Part shown: in pieces, positions 28,598-37,245 of the stretch
Layout of the letters: each line of letters opens with the position of its first letter
Numbering within the stretch: the first letter of the stretch is position 1
Source of the DNA: Candidatus Fermentithermobacillus carboniphilus
GTDB lineage: Bacteria; Bacillota; Sulfobacillia; Fermentithermobacillales; Fermentithermobacillaceae
Direction: 5' to 3'
DNA: 64,000 nt
Assembly: GCA_018208355.1 (NCBI GenBank)
Contig: CP062796.1
Coordinates: 549,217-613,216, forward strand
The notes under the pieces: generated by a model
What the model was told of the DNA's origin: nothing
Seen by the model: the letters and a program-made list of their open reading frames with translations, nothing else
Database searches by the model: none
Made by a program: the position numbers and the translations under genes

Positions 28598-29209
28598 TCA
28601 ACCGAGTTTGATTAGGTGAAGCCAGTCTTCCAGGAAAAAGCGGAACCTCTCCAAAAGAAGGGAAACGCGGCCCTGAACGGTGTTACCGAAGGCAGAACCA
28701 AGAGCGATCATTATGGCATATCGGCCAAGTTTCGACATAGCCCCCAGGGCCCTGACCTTCTCGTGGGAGATCGTAAACACGAAATACGCTAGGGTCACCA
28801 GAAGGGTGATGAAGAACACCCAGTTATCCGCCGTGTCTAGTTTCATGAAACTTGCGATGACCTGGTTGAGGAAAGGTCTCGGGCTGAAAGCCAGGGTGTA
28901 CCCCACACCGTAACCAACCCATAGGGACATGGGTATTCTCGCCAGCCACGTAAGTGAAGGCACGTATCTAAAGTAGATCAAAAGGCCCAAGAGGAGAGGG
29001 ATTATCAGGTACCACTGCCCACCAGGAATGTCTTTACTGAGAGTCGATTTCCAGTAGTTGTCCCAGTTCATAACGAGGCTGTGAGCGGCCGCAAGACCGA
29101 TCATGGCATGCTCCGCGAGGCGGAAGGCCGGGTTTTCTTTGTAAAGGTAGGTAAAAAGGGCTATCTGGAGAAAAGCCGCAAGCCATATTTGACCCGGCGT
29201 CAGCGTCAT
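28598..29209 (-). CDS. Cassette 2 protein D: polytopic membrane protein of unknown function
   Basis: 203 aa, about six helices, paralogous to 13689-14282. It shares the FTYLYKEN motif (YSFLWKEN in copy 1), WLARIPM, LAYFVFT and the near-identical C-terminus SAFGNTVQGRVSLL followed by DWLHLIK. Its ATG overlaps the protein C stop by four bases (ATGA), a tighter coupling than in cassette 1. AGGGAGGG is the ribosome site. Divergence from copy 1 is greatest in the first periplasmic or cytoplasmic loop (about residues 45-65), while the last 35 residues are the most conserved. Function unknown. Confidence 0.82.
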   Translation of the reverse strand: MTLTPGQIWLAAFLQIALFTYLYKENPAFRLAEHAMIGLAAAHSLVMNWDNYWKSTLSKDIPGGQWYLIIPLLLGLLIYFRYVPSLTWLARIPMSLWVGYGVGYTLAFSPRPFLNQVIASFMKLDTADNWVFFITLLVTLAYFVFTISHEKVRALGAMSKLGRYAIMIALGSAFGNTVQGRVSLLLERFRFFLEDWLHLIKLG

Positions 29210-30048
29210 TTCGACTTCCCTCCCTTAGAGAGTTTTTGAGCAAAGAAGGCGATATTGCCAAGAATCACAAAGATGATGATGGTCAGGTGTGCCGTCGATT
29301 GAGCGTCCATGAGCTGGGTAGCTATGCCGGGCTTGCCTATGAGTTTTTCGTACTCGGCCGCGCCCCTTAAGCCGGGGATCAAACCTTTATGCTGGCCCGA
29401 CTGCATGTACGGCATTCTCGAAGGCACCTGGACCGCTACCTGGCCCGTGAGAAGGATCATTCCGTATGGGTCTGTCCAATAGGTGAGATAATCGGGGTCC
29501 CCGGGAGAACCCGACGAGAACACAACAACCGCCTTGATGGTATCGGGACTCACCACTTTGACGTCAGCCATAAGAGGTAGGTTTTCAAGGGGGGTTCCGT
29601 TAATATCGACACCGGCTGCAGCGGCCCAGAGATCCTTGAGCATTGCTCTTAAGACTGCCGTAAGACCTGGCTTGTAACCGAGATTCACGTAGTCTACTCC
29701 GTATTTCTTGCCCATCTCTTTGGCTATTGGATCGACCACTTCTCTGGCTAAAGTGGTTCCGTTTTCCCACATTCCGAAGAGGATGACCCTGAGATTTTTC
29801 GACATCGCGTGTCTGAACACCGCCGCCACTTGCGGATTGAGTTCCCCGGATGCTCCAGGGCTGTATTCGCACCCGAACCAGACGACCGATCCTTCAGGCA
29901 GACTTTCAATGACATCGTAGAACTTTTGGGTCAGATCCTTATTGATGCTGATAGGCATGCCGATGGGTCTGAAAAGGGGAATCATTATGGCCAGGGCCAG
30001 GATCAGGAATATAATCCTGGAATCAATACGTTGAAGTTTCTCCAGCAT
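29206..30048 (-). CDS. Cassette 2 protein C: membrane-anchored protein with a predicted extracytoplasmic domain
   Basis: 280 aa, with the same layout as 14298-15143: an N-terminal helix (about 12-28, ending MPLFRPIGMP-like as IPLFRPIGMPI), a large central domain predicted outside, a C-terminal helix and a basic tail. Shared positions include YVNLGYKPG, PYMQSGQ, RGAAEYE, MDAQS and FVILGNIAF. The ligand-facing loops differ strongly (WFGCEYSPG here, LVFDYSIGG in copy 1), so the two copies may recognise different partners. ATG follows GGGGAGGTG. No known catalytic motif is seen. Confidence 0.83.
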   Translation of the reverse strand: MLEKLQRIDSRIIFLILALAIMIPLFRPIGMPISINKDLTQKFYDVIESLPEGSVVWFGCEYSPGASGELNPQVAAVFRHAMSKNLRVILFGMWENGTTLAREVVDPIAKEMGKKYGVDYVNLGYKPGLTAVLRAMLKDLWAAAAGVDINGTPLENLPLMADVKVVSPDTIKAVVVFSSGSPGDPDYLTYWTDPYGMILLTGQVAVQVPSRMPYMQSGQHKGLIPGLRGAAEYEKLIGKPGIATQLMDAQSTAHLTIIIFVILGNIAFFAQKLSKGGKSK

Positions 30049-30066
30049 CGACGCGCACCTCCCCTC

Positions 30067-30687
30067 TCACGAACCGCCGCCCAGATGGGCACGTTCAAGT
30101 CCCAATAGAATACGCAAGGACGTGGCAAATGAACCGATGTAGGTGCCTATGGCAATCCCTCTCATCCCCGCCGAATTGGGAACTCCCATGATCCAGTCCT
30201 TGATCACAGGGATCCCTCGCCATATCACGTCGCCCAAAGGAACATTGCCCAGCATAACTACGAACGCCGTCAGCAGGAGTACAACGGCTTCGAAACTTTT
30301 GGCCCTGAACGCTCTGTAAGCAGCCGAAGCGATGTAGAAAGCTATCAGAGAAAACATTGTAGATTCCATCGGGACCACTGTGGCATTGTACACCCACCGG
30401 TACGTCTTATCGGCATTGCCCTTAATCAATCCCAGGAGGAAGAAAGCCCATAGACACAATAAGAGTACCACCGAGTTGTAGTAACCCGAACGGCGCCTGA
30501 GGATGTTCGTCGAATGAATCCTGGTAAGGTTGATAGCGCCGACCATGAAAGCCGCGGCCTGAGAGACCTGGAAATACCGGTCGATGCTGCCGGTAATCTG
30601 CAGTTTTTGACCAATAAACGTGTAGTTTCCGAACATGATGAAAAGGGCAACCGCTAACGTCAAAAGGAACGGCAGCTGTTTTTTCAT
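30067..30687 (-). CDS. Cassette 2 protein B: polytopic membrane protein of unknown function
   Basis: 206 aa with five or six predicted helices, paralogous to 15156-15779 (FRAKSFEAVVLLL, VVMLGNVPLG, then a glycine-rich final helix ending in RILLGLERAHLGGGS). GGAGGG lies ahead of the ATG at 30687. Spacing to its neighbours is 18-19 bases on each side. As in cassette 1, short basic loops (RIHSTNILRRRSG, YRAFRAKS) predict the cytoplasmic face. No family is recognised with certainty. Confidence 0.82.
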   Translation of the reverse strand: MKKQLPFLLTLAVALFIMFGNYTFIGQKLQITGSIDRYFQVSQAAAFMVGAINLTRIHSTNILRRRSGYYNSVVLLLCLWAFFLLGLIKGNADKTYRWVYNATVVPMESTMFSLIAFYIASAAYRAFRAKSFEAVVLLLTAFVVMLGNVPLGDVIWRGIPVIKDWIMGVPNSAGMRGIAIGTYIGSFATSLRILLGLERAHLGGGS

Positions 30688-30706
30688 CCGCGATACCCTC
30701 CTTTCG

Positions 30707-31528
30707 TCACTTTCTCAAAAGCGCGGTAAGTGGGTTGGTCTTCATCGTGTTCTCGAAAATGGTCCCGAGTATTATGGCTATGAAAACTAGTATCTTTCCG
30801 ATGTCCTGCCCCACCACAGACCCGACCAATACTGGTTCTTGCGAGACGTAAGCCGAGGCAGCATAAATCTCCTCTCCCAGGAGAGTGTAGTCACATGAGA
30901 CGATGAAGAAGGGTAACTGGGTGGTGTTGGTCGTACCAGCAACCTGGATGGCACCGGAAAGGTGGCCTGCCTCAGCGAACAGAAGTGACTCGGCGTAAAA
31001 GTAACCAATCATAATATTTGCCGCAGGCCGTTCTCTCTGGAAGATCCCGAGGACACCCGTGGCGTAAGCGAACTGGGAATCAGAGAGCCATCTGATATCG
31101 TCAGGGTTGTAGGCTTCCGGCTTACCTGCTTCAAGATAGGCTTGCTTGATGATCTCTTCGTTTATCGCATGGACAAGGTAGTCGCGATTGGTATTTATGA
31201 GCCTGGTATCGTACTGGGCGCAGATCTTGGCAATGTAAGCCAGAAACGCCCAAGCAGCAAACGTCGCCGGGTTTGAGACACTTCCGAGACCCGGACTGAA
31301 GTGCACCGGCCTTCCCATCTCGGTAGCTCTCCCGACAGCTTCCGGTACGGCGTCGAGCCCCGGTATTTTGCGGATAGCAGGTATCCGCAATCCAGCTTTT
31401 GCCCTCTGGATCATTACGTAGACAAGCAAAAGCAACAGCATTATGGTGAAAAACTGGCCTACCACTCCGGGGGCAAGGAAACCCAAAACCGGTTGCTTCG
31501 GAGCAGCAGCGGCTGCTATAAATTCCAT
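30707..31528 (-). CDS. Cassette 2 protein A: DUF6754-like membrane protein
   Basis: 273 aa, leading gene of cassette 2. N-terminal helix (about 24-42), basic segment, soluble domain with KIPGLDAVPEAVGRATEMGR (about 54-73), then SCDYTLLGEEIYAASAYVS and a C-terminal helix. It has about 16 extra residues at the N-terminus compared with copy 1 (an Ala-rich stretch). The ATG at 31528 follows AAGGAGG by eight bases. A promoter candidate lies about 130-155 bases upstream. The DUF6754 assignment is from recall and would be confirmed by a profile search; function is unknown. Confidence 0.83.
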   Translation of the reverse strand: MEFIAAAAAPKQPVLGFLAPGVVGQFFTIMLLLLLVYVMIQRAKAGLRIPAIRKIPGLDAVPEAVGRATEMGRPVHFSPGLGSVSNPATFAAWAFLAYIAKICAQYDTRLINTNRDYLVHAINEEIIKQAYLEAGKPEAYNPDDIRWLSDSQFAYATGVLGIFQRERPAANIMIGYFYAESLLFAEAGHLSGAIQVAGTTNTTQLPFFIVSCDYTLLGEEIYAASAYVSQEPVLVGSVVGQDIGKILVFIAIILGTIFENTMKTNPLTALLRK

Positions 31529-31656
31529 CAATCTTACCTCCTTTTTTCCCTAAAGAGTTAATTAAATCCATCTTGGAATGGTATACTACACAACTCTGTC
31601 AAAATCCTGCAATATTTCGGATAACGGACAACTAGTCGTATTGCGTAAAAATAACG

Positions 31657-31684
31657 ATTATAGTGGTAGAAGCTGACCGGACAA
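31657..31684 (-). promoter_or_regulatory. Candidate promoter of membrane cassette 2
   Basis: On the minus strand TTGTCC (31679-31684) and a perfect TATAAT (31657-31662) are separated by 16 bases, about 130 bases upstream of the protein A start. A 13-base palindrome, CACTCTAAGAGTG, lies at 31724-31736, about 40 bases above the -35, where an activator or repressor could bind. Confidence 0.5.
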
Positions 31685-31791
31685 TTAGCGGGAGCTGAAA
31701 AAGGTTTTCCCATGCGCTATCCCCACTCTAAGAGTGTGCGCTCAGGAAGGACGAAGAAAATGCCCGGGGTATTCGAACTGAGGTTCACCGC

Positions 31792-31824
31792 AAAAAGAAA
31801 GCCCCGGGATAACCCCAGGGCTTT
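31792..31824 (-). terminator. Rho-independent terminator after kbl
   Basis: On the minus strand a 7-bp stem, AAAGCCC/GGGCTTT, with a loop that can pair further (GGGGTTATCCC), is followed by CTTTTT. It begins 34 bases after the kbl stop and closes the TGS-GTPase to kbl operon. Confidence 0.8.
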
Positions 31825-31857
31825 CCGTTTTCAATATGGTATCCGCGGTTATTACGG

Positions 31858-33039
31858 CTACTTCAATACTCCAAGTTCCTTGCCGACTTCGGTAAATTTC
31901 TCCAAGGCGAAGTCCAGGTCCTGTTTCTCATGGGCAGCCGATAGCATGCAGCGGATCCTGGCCTTACCTCTGGGCACGGTAGGATAGCTGATGGACTGGG
32001 CGAAAATACCGCGAGCGAACAATTCCTTGGAGAACTCGGAGGCTACTTTCTCATCTCCAAGCATCACAGGTGTAATGGGCGTCTGGGTTTTACCGGTGTC
32101 AAATCCCGCCTTCTTCAGACCATCCTGGAAGTATCTGGCGTTAGACCATAGTTTCTTTACCAGTTCGTCGCTTTCCAGGAGGACGTCCACCGCAGCGATG
32201 GCTGCAGCCGTGTCGGCGGGAGTGAGACCGGTGCTGAACAGGAACGGACGGCCCCGCTGTTTCAGGTAACTGATGAGTACTTCCGGCCCTGTCACATAAC
32301 CGCCCATCACGCCGAAGGCCTTTGAAAGAGTGCCTACCTCAATCTCGACCTTACCTTCGAGTCCGAAATAGTTGACGATCCCTCGCCCGCTATCTCCCAG
32401 AACGCCTTCGCCGTGGGCGTCGTCCACCATCACCATGGCTCCGAACTCATCCGCCACCTCAACGATCTCGGGAAGCGGGGCAATGTCGCCATCCATGCTG
32501 AACACGCCGTCGGTGACTATGAGCATGCGACGTGCGGACCCTTTTGACTCTTCAATCTTCTTCCTGAGGTCTTCGACGTCATTGTGTGCATACCTTATTA
32601 CTCTAGCCTTGGACAGCCGGCAGCCGTCGATGATGCTGGCGTGATTCAGTTCATCGGAGAATATCAGGTCGCCTTCACCGGTGATCGTGGGAATTACAGC
32701 CAGGTTCGCCGTGAAACCTGCCTGAAGGACTATGCAGGCCTGCGCGTGCTTGAATTCCGCCAGTTTCTTCTCTAGTTCCAGGTGAATTGTCTGTGTCCCC
32801 GCTATGGTCCTCACCGCTCCGGGGCCAACGCCGAACCTATCGATGGCCGCTTTGGCCGCTTCCTTCAACCGCGGGTTATTGGCAAAACCAAGGTAGTTGT
32901 TGGAGCAGAGATTCAGTACCCTCTTTCCGTCAACGACGAACCATGCCCCCTGGGGGCCGTCGATGGTCCGTATGACGTTGAAAAGCCCCTGTTCGCGCAA
33001 GGCGTCTAACTCGTCAGCTAGAAAGTCGATCTTCGACAT
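31858..33039 (-). CDS. kbl: Glycine C-acetyltransferase (2-amino-3-ketobutyrate CoA ligase)
   Basis: PLP-dependent alpha-oxoamine synthase of 393 aa that splits 2-amino-3-ketobutyrate with CoA to glycine and acetyl-CoA. Visible are [12 protein letters not shown], the substrate-binding [28 protein letters not shown], and the PLP lysine in [17 protein letters not shown]. The close relative 8-amino-7-oxononanoate synthase has a similar sequence, but the overlapping tdh gene makes the threonine pathway much the likelier role. Its ATG overlaps the tdh stop by one base (TAATG). Terminator follows. Confidence 0.95.
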   Translation of the reverse strand: MSKIDFLADELDALREQGLFNVIRTIDGPQGAWFVVDGKRVLNLCSNNYLGFANNPRLKEAAKAAIDRFGVGPGAVRTIAGTQTIHLELEKKLAEFKHAQACIVLQAGFTANLAVIPTITGEGDLIFSDELNHASIIDGCRLSKARVIRYAHNDVEDLRKKIEESKGSARRMLIVTDGVFSMDGDIAPLPEIVEVADEFGAMVMVDDAHGEGVLGDSGRGIVNYFGLEGKVEIEVGTLSKAFGVMGGYVTGPEVLISYLKQRGRPFLFSTGLTPADTAAAIAAVDVLLESDELVKKLWSNARYFQDGLKKAGFDTGKTQTPITPVMLGDEKVASEFSKELFARGIFAQSISYPTVPRGKARIRCMLSAAHEKQDLDFALEKFTEVGKELGVLK

Positions 33040-34082
33040 TAGTGACTAACCCCCTCAGGATAAAGGATAACCTTCCCGCAATTGCCCGATGTCATGAGGT
33101 CCATTCCCTTCGCGTAATCCGCAAGGTCCAGGTGATGGGTGACCACCGGCGTTAGGTCCAGCGACCCCGAGGCCAAAAGCTCCCTTCCGATGAGCCACGT
33201 TTCCCAGACTCTCCTCCCCGTAATTCCCTGAATGGTGATTCCCCGCATGACCACGTCGTCGGAGAAATTGACCGCCACGGGTTTTGCCGGAAGTCCCAGC
33301 AGAGTCACCCGCCCGCCGGCCCTCACGACTTTGAACATCTGCCCGAACACCAAAGACGCCCCGGACATCTCCAGGACGGCGTCTACTCCGACCCCGTGAG
33401 TGTGCTCCAGTAAAGCCTCTACGGGGTCCTGAGACTTGCTGTTTATGACCATATCCGCTTTCATTTTCTTCGCTATATCCAGCCTATAGTCGTTTATATC
33501 GATGGCAGCGACAAAAGACGCTCCGCAGGACTTTGCGACGCCGATAGCCATAAGTCCTATGGGACCGCACCCGAAGATGGCCATGGTCTTCCCCCGGGTT
33601 TCCCCGGCGAGAACCGTGTGGATGGCGTTACCGAGCGGCTCCTGGATGGACGCTATCGCCGGTGGAATCCTGGGGTCGTTGTGCCATACATTTTCCTCCG
33701 GGACCACTACATACTCGGCAAAAGCCCCGTCGCGGTCGACCCCGAGGATCCTGGTGTTCTGGCAAACGTGCTTCTCCCCAAGCATGCACTGGACGCAGTG
33801 GCCGCACACGACGTGAGTTTCCGCGGAAACGTAATCTCCAACCTTGGCCGACGTTACCCCGGGACCGATTTCAACGATTTCCCCGGCAAATTCGTGACCC
33901 ATGATCTGCGGAGGCTTGATGCGATTTTTGGCCCAATCGTTCCAAATGTAGATGTGGTGGTCGGTGCCACAGATGGACGTGGCCTTTACCTTCACCAGTA
34001 CTTCAGATGGACCGGGTCTCGGCACAGGGACGTCTGCAAGAATCGCTCCGGGAGCCGGTTCTTTCTTCAATACGGCTTTCAC
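33039..34082 (-). CDS. tdh: L-threonine 3-dehydrogenase
   Basis: Zinc- and NAD-dependent medium-chain dehydrogenase of 347 aa that oxidises threonine to 2-amino-3-ketobutyrate. [18 protein letters not shown] is diagnostic of Tdh; [12 protein letters not shown] has the catalytic-zinc histidine and glutamate, a four-cysteine structural zinc site spans [15 protein letters not shown], and [14 protein letters not shown] is the NAD-binding loop. GTG start at 34082 behind GAGAGGGTG. It forms the last two-gene step of an operon with kbl, giving glycine and acetyl-CoA from threonine, which fits a peptide- or amino-acid-using lifestyle. Confidence 0.96.
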   Translation of the reverse strand: MKAVLKKEPAPGAILADVPVPRPGPSEVLVKVKATSICGTDHHIYIWNDWAKNRIKPPQIMGHEFAGEIVEIGPGVTSAKVGDYVSAETHVVCGHCVQCMLGEKHVCQNTRILGVDRDGAFAEYVVVPEENVWHNDPRIPPAIASIQEPLGNAIHTVLAGETRGKTMAIFGCGPIGLMAIGVAKSCGASFVAAIDINDYRLDIAKKMKADMVINSKSQDPVEALLEHTHGVGVDAVLEMSGASLVFGQMFKVVRAGGRVTLLGLPAKPVAVNFSDDVVMRGITIQGITGRRVWETWLIGRELLASGSLDLTPVVTHHLDLADYAKGMDLMTSGNCGKVILYPEGVSH

Positions 34083-34094
34083 GCAATCACCCTC

Positions 34095-34265
34095 TCAAAA
34101 AAAGAGTTCCCGAACCATCCGTTGCCCTTTTTCGTTTAGAACTTCGACATCGTGCCGCCCGAGTCCTGCAGGTACCTTAAGAAAGATCTCAAGATGCGCC
34201 GGGAGGCCCATTTCTCGGAGCAACCGACGGAGGAGCAACCGGGCCTTGCGGTGTGTTCCTCGCAA
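34095..34265 (-). CDS. Small ORF of 56 codons between the ATP-grasp gene and tdh
   Basis: The frame opens with TTG immediately after the ATP-grasp gene's TAA (TAATTG) and runs 56 codons to a TGA 12 bases before tdh. The product begins with a basic helix (RKARLLLRRLLREMG) and continues with a strand-helix-like part (LEIFLKVPAGLGRHDV). A GAGG sequence lies 10 bases before the TTG. The same reading frame as the upstream gene means it could instead be a lost C-terminal extension cut off by a stop codon. I do not recognise the protein. Without it, this 183-base gap would have no content in a tightly packed operon. Confidence 0.45.
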   Translation of the reverse strand: MRGTHRKARLLLRRLLREMGLPAHLEIFLKVPAGLGRHDVEVLNEKGQRMVRELFF

Positions 34266-37229
34266 TTACCCGGTACCTCGGGGAGTACCCCGGGACCAGA
34301 GGTACCAAGAGTAGTTCAGTATACGGATGATTGAAAGGCGCCTGAGGCCGAAGGCCCCGATATCCCTGAAGAAGGTCGCCGGCTTCGAGTTCACTTCGAG
34401 GACCCACGGCTTACCGGTCTTGTCAACTATCAGATCCACTGAAATCTCGCCGCCGGGGCCTTGCGCCGCTTCCAAAAGAGGAGGTATCCTCCGCGAAATC
34501 TTCCTTATATCTTCCTTTATCTCCCCGGCTTTTCCGGGGAATATGGTTTGGAGAATTTCATCCACTCTCAGGTGGATTTCCTCACCGGGCAGTATGAATC
34601 TCTCACGGCCCGGATTCACTCGCGCCACCATTCCGGTCCGGAGCCACCTGCCCGCTCCGCCTTTCTGGTAAATGACCCGGATTTCCAGAGTTCCCCAAAG
34701 GCCGCCGGTCGCTCGCGCCGGGCATATCCCCTGTTGAACAATATACCCGCCCATCCCGGGCGTCCGAAGAGACTCCCTCAGGATACTCTCGACGAGATTC
34801 CCGACCGAAGACCTGCCTCGCAAGATGATTTCTTCACCTATGGACCCTTCCTTTCGCTGAACCAGGTAAATATCCTCGTCCTCCCGCTTCTCCAGGAAAA
34901 CCAATCCCCTGCTACCTGAGCCATATCTCGGCTTGAGATATACTTGCCCGTGCCGGTCTAGGAGCCCGAGGACCATCCCGGGGTCGCGTGCCTTTTCGGT
35001 GTGAGGGAGATGACCTGCGCATACCGGGTCTTGCGACAAGATTTCATAGGACAAAAGCTTGTCTTTGCACGCTTCGGAGAAAGGAATTGAGTTGATGAGG
35101 ACGACTTCAGGGCACTTCCTGACGAATTCCAGCACCTCGTTTTGCCCGGTCTCGTTTGAGATATATCGGTCATACACGACGTCCGGGAACGGAAGACGCC
35201 TTCTCTGCCAACCCGCTTTCTCTCTGTACAGCCACGCGTCCAACAACCCGGCCTGCCAATCTACTTTATCCGGGAAAAAGACGTACGCGAGGATCCCCGC
35301 CATTCTCCCCAGTTCGCTGATATACCTGAACCGGTCCGTCTCTATGCCGAACCTTCCCTGCCGGTCGAGTTCTGTCACTTTTTCCTTTGCCGCTATCCCG
35401 AGGACCGGTCCGAGATTCAAGCAGTATCGACCCTCAGAAAGAGACCGGCTGCCTTCCGGTACAACCTTCCACCTGTATCGCATATCTCTGGGAATCGACA
35501 AAAGATTCGCCAGAACGTGATTGAGGCCTACGCGCGGGAAAAAGTCTCCTTCCAGCTCATCATCTTCGACTTCAATTTCGGGTTCTACCCCACCGTCGTT
35601 TTCAGCGTCATAGCCAGCTCCCGGCACAAGGAAGCTATCCTGTGGAACCCGAATCTTCCGTGACCCGGCTTTGATCTCGACGGGAGGCAGAACGTGGCCG
35701 AATAATCCTTGCGCCGAGTACTCCCGGGGCAACAAGAGACACGGTCGACGAACGGTAGCAGGACGGATTCCCCAGGCACACCGGAAATCATCGCTGGCAG
35801 GGTCCAGTGCAGAGGTTTTCCTCAAAGTGTCAGCGTCCTGCTTTGTCTCGTCTTTAAGGAGCAGGTAAAGTCCGTCGAGGACCTCCTCGTGTTTCTTGTA
35901 AGATGGGAGGCTACGATAAAGTTCCCAGAGCAGGTCGACCCTCCGCGCAAAGTACCTTTTCCGGACACCGTAATACGCTTTCTGCCAAGCGTGAATCTCC
36001 TCAAGGTCCCACGGACCCTGAAGCCACCTGACTTCACGGAGTATCTCCCATTCAGAGGCGATGAGGTCCGAAAGAGCCATTATCCCCAGTAAACCACGGG
36101 GATTCCAGAGGAGAGAAGGCACAGAAAGGTATTCAAAAACCGGCGGCGCTCCCCCAGTCGCAGATTTCGTTGTGGTAGCCGCTTCGCCAGCCTTCGAGAT
36201 ACTGGCTAAAAACTGTCGCAGGTCAGACCCGGAAAAGGCATCCGGGGACAACCCGGTCACATCCACTGCCCTGTAACTTCCCAGGAGTCCCTCTGAAGTA
36301 GCATGCCTCACCCTTGCCTCTTCCACCAGGGATAACAACATTCCGGCCAGGGCTACCGAATTGTCCAGGGCTCGCAAGAAGCCTGAAGAGGCTCTTCCGG
36401 AGAATATAAGCCTTGTAGAAAGAGGGACATCGGGGAACGGGAGCGGAGACGAGATCCATGTGTCGCGGCATCTTTTTGCGTCCGAAACGAACCCCGGCGA
36501 TATATCAGGGACCTTTTGCCCACACCCAGACATGTCTTGGGTCATATTTTGTTGGCCGAAAGATGCACCGGCAATTGAACCGGGGTAAAAGTCCACCGCA
36601 AAGATCCTCGGGAAGAGCGCCCCTGTCGTGGAGTTAACCTTGACAAACTCAACGCGGGCCCCCAGAAAACTGAAAGATTCACCGCACACATCGGGATGAG
36701 AAGCCCCCTCGCAGGCATCATGGACATTATCGGCGCGACAACCTCCGGCAGCATCGACAGTATCAGCGAGATCCTTTTCTCCCACCCATCCCGGATACAT
36801 AGTGGCCTCCGGGGCGGAAACTTCCAGGACCCGGGGTCCTCCGGGCCCGAGCCCCACCGTTACGAGGGCCTCGTCCACGTGTAAACAGTAGGCCGCCCTC
36901 GCTGCGAGATCCAGGATAGAGTCTAGAGCATCTAAGAGAGCATCGCGATGCTCGGCGTCCACGAAATACGCTTTCAGCCCCCGAACCCCGACTTTCAAGG
37001 ACTTCTCGATGGGGACAGCCTCGGTGAAAAACCCTTTCCCGGCTTCTCCGGGAACTCCGGCAGTACCCTTAGAAATCTTGCGGGCTTTTTCGAGAGAGTA
37101 GACGAGCCGCCGGGTCGGCGGCCCGTGGAATAGAATGGGAAATTCCGTACGGGGTCCGGGAATTATCACCCTGGGAGCGTCGACCAGGTTGAGCCTTAAT
37201 ATCCGGTAAATGAGTTCATCTTTCAGCAT
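34266..37229 (-). CDS. Amidoligase-like / YheC-YheD ATP-grasp fusion protein
   Basis: About 987 aa, twice the size of a YheC or YheD spore-coat-associated protein. The C-terminal 350 residues form an ATP-grasp of the YheC/YheD type: DVVYDRYISNETG, LPHTEKARDPG, VYLKPRYGSGSRGLVF and the final SVDLIVDKTGKPWVLEVNSKP. The N-terminal region (to about 330) resembles the COOH-NH2 amidoligase-type domain in layout, with LGARVEFVKVNSTTGALFP where those proteins have an LGADPEF motif, but the acidic residue is changed. The middle is helical. I chose the ATG at 37229, 17 bases after the TGS-GTPase, over upstream in-frame starts that overlap it. Likely links a carboxyl and an amine; substrate unknown. Confidence 0.8.
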   Translation of the reverse strand: MLKDELIYRILRLNLVDAPRVIIPGPRTEFPILFHGPPTRRLVYSLEKARKISKGTAGVPGEAGKGFFTEAVPIEKSLKVGVRGLKAYFVDAEHRDALLDALDSILDLAARAAYCLHVDEALVTVGLGPGGPRVLEVSAPEATMYPGWVGEKDLADTVDAAGGCRADNVHDACEGASHPDVCGESFSFLGARVEFVKVNSTTGALFPRIFAVDFYPGSIAGASFGQQNMTQDMSGCGQKVPDISPGFVSDAKRCRDTWISSPLPFPDVPLSTRLIFSGRASSGFLRALDNSVALAGMLLSLVEEARVRHATSEGLLGSYRAVDVTGLSPDAFSGSDLRQFLASISKAGEAATTTKSATGGAPPVFEYLSVPSLLWNPRGLLGIMALSDLIASEWEILREVRWLQGPWDLEEIHAWQKAYYGVRKRYFARRVDLLWELYRSLPSYKKHEEVLDGLYLLLKDETKQDADTLRKTSALDPASDDFRCAWGIRPATVRRPCLLLPREYSAQGLFGHVLPPVEIKAGSRKIRVPQDSFLVPGAGYDAENDGGVEPEIEVEDDELEGDFFPRVGLNHVLANLLSIPRDMRYRWKVVPEGSRSLSEGRYCLNLGPVLGIAAKEKVTELDRQGRFGIETDRFRYISELGRMAGILAYVFFPDKVDWQAGLLDAWLYREKAGWQRRRLPFPDVVYDRYISNETGQNEVLEFVRKCPEVVLINSIPFSEACKDKLLSYEILSQDPVCAGHLPHTEKARDPGMVLGLLDRHGQVYLKPRYGSGSRGLVFLEKREDEDIYLVQRKEGSIGEEIILRGRSSVGNLVESILRESLRTPGMGGYIVQQGICPARATGGLWGTLEIRVIYQKGGAGRWLRTGMVARVNPGRERFILPGEEIHLRVDEILQTIFPGKAGEIKEDIRKISRRIPPLLEAAQGPGGEISVDLIVDKTGKPWVLEVNSKPATFFRDIGAFGLRRLSIIRILNYSWYLWSRGTPRGTG

Positions 37230-37245
37230 GGAGTTTCCGAGACAG

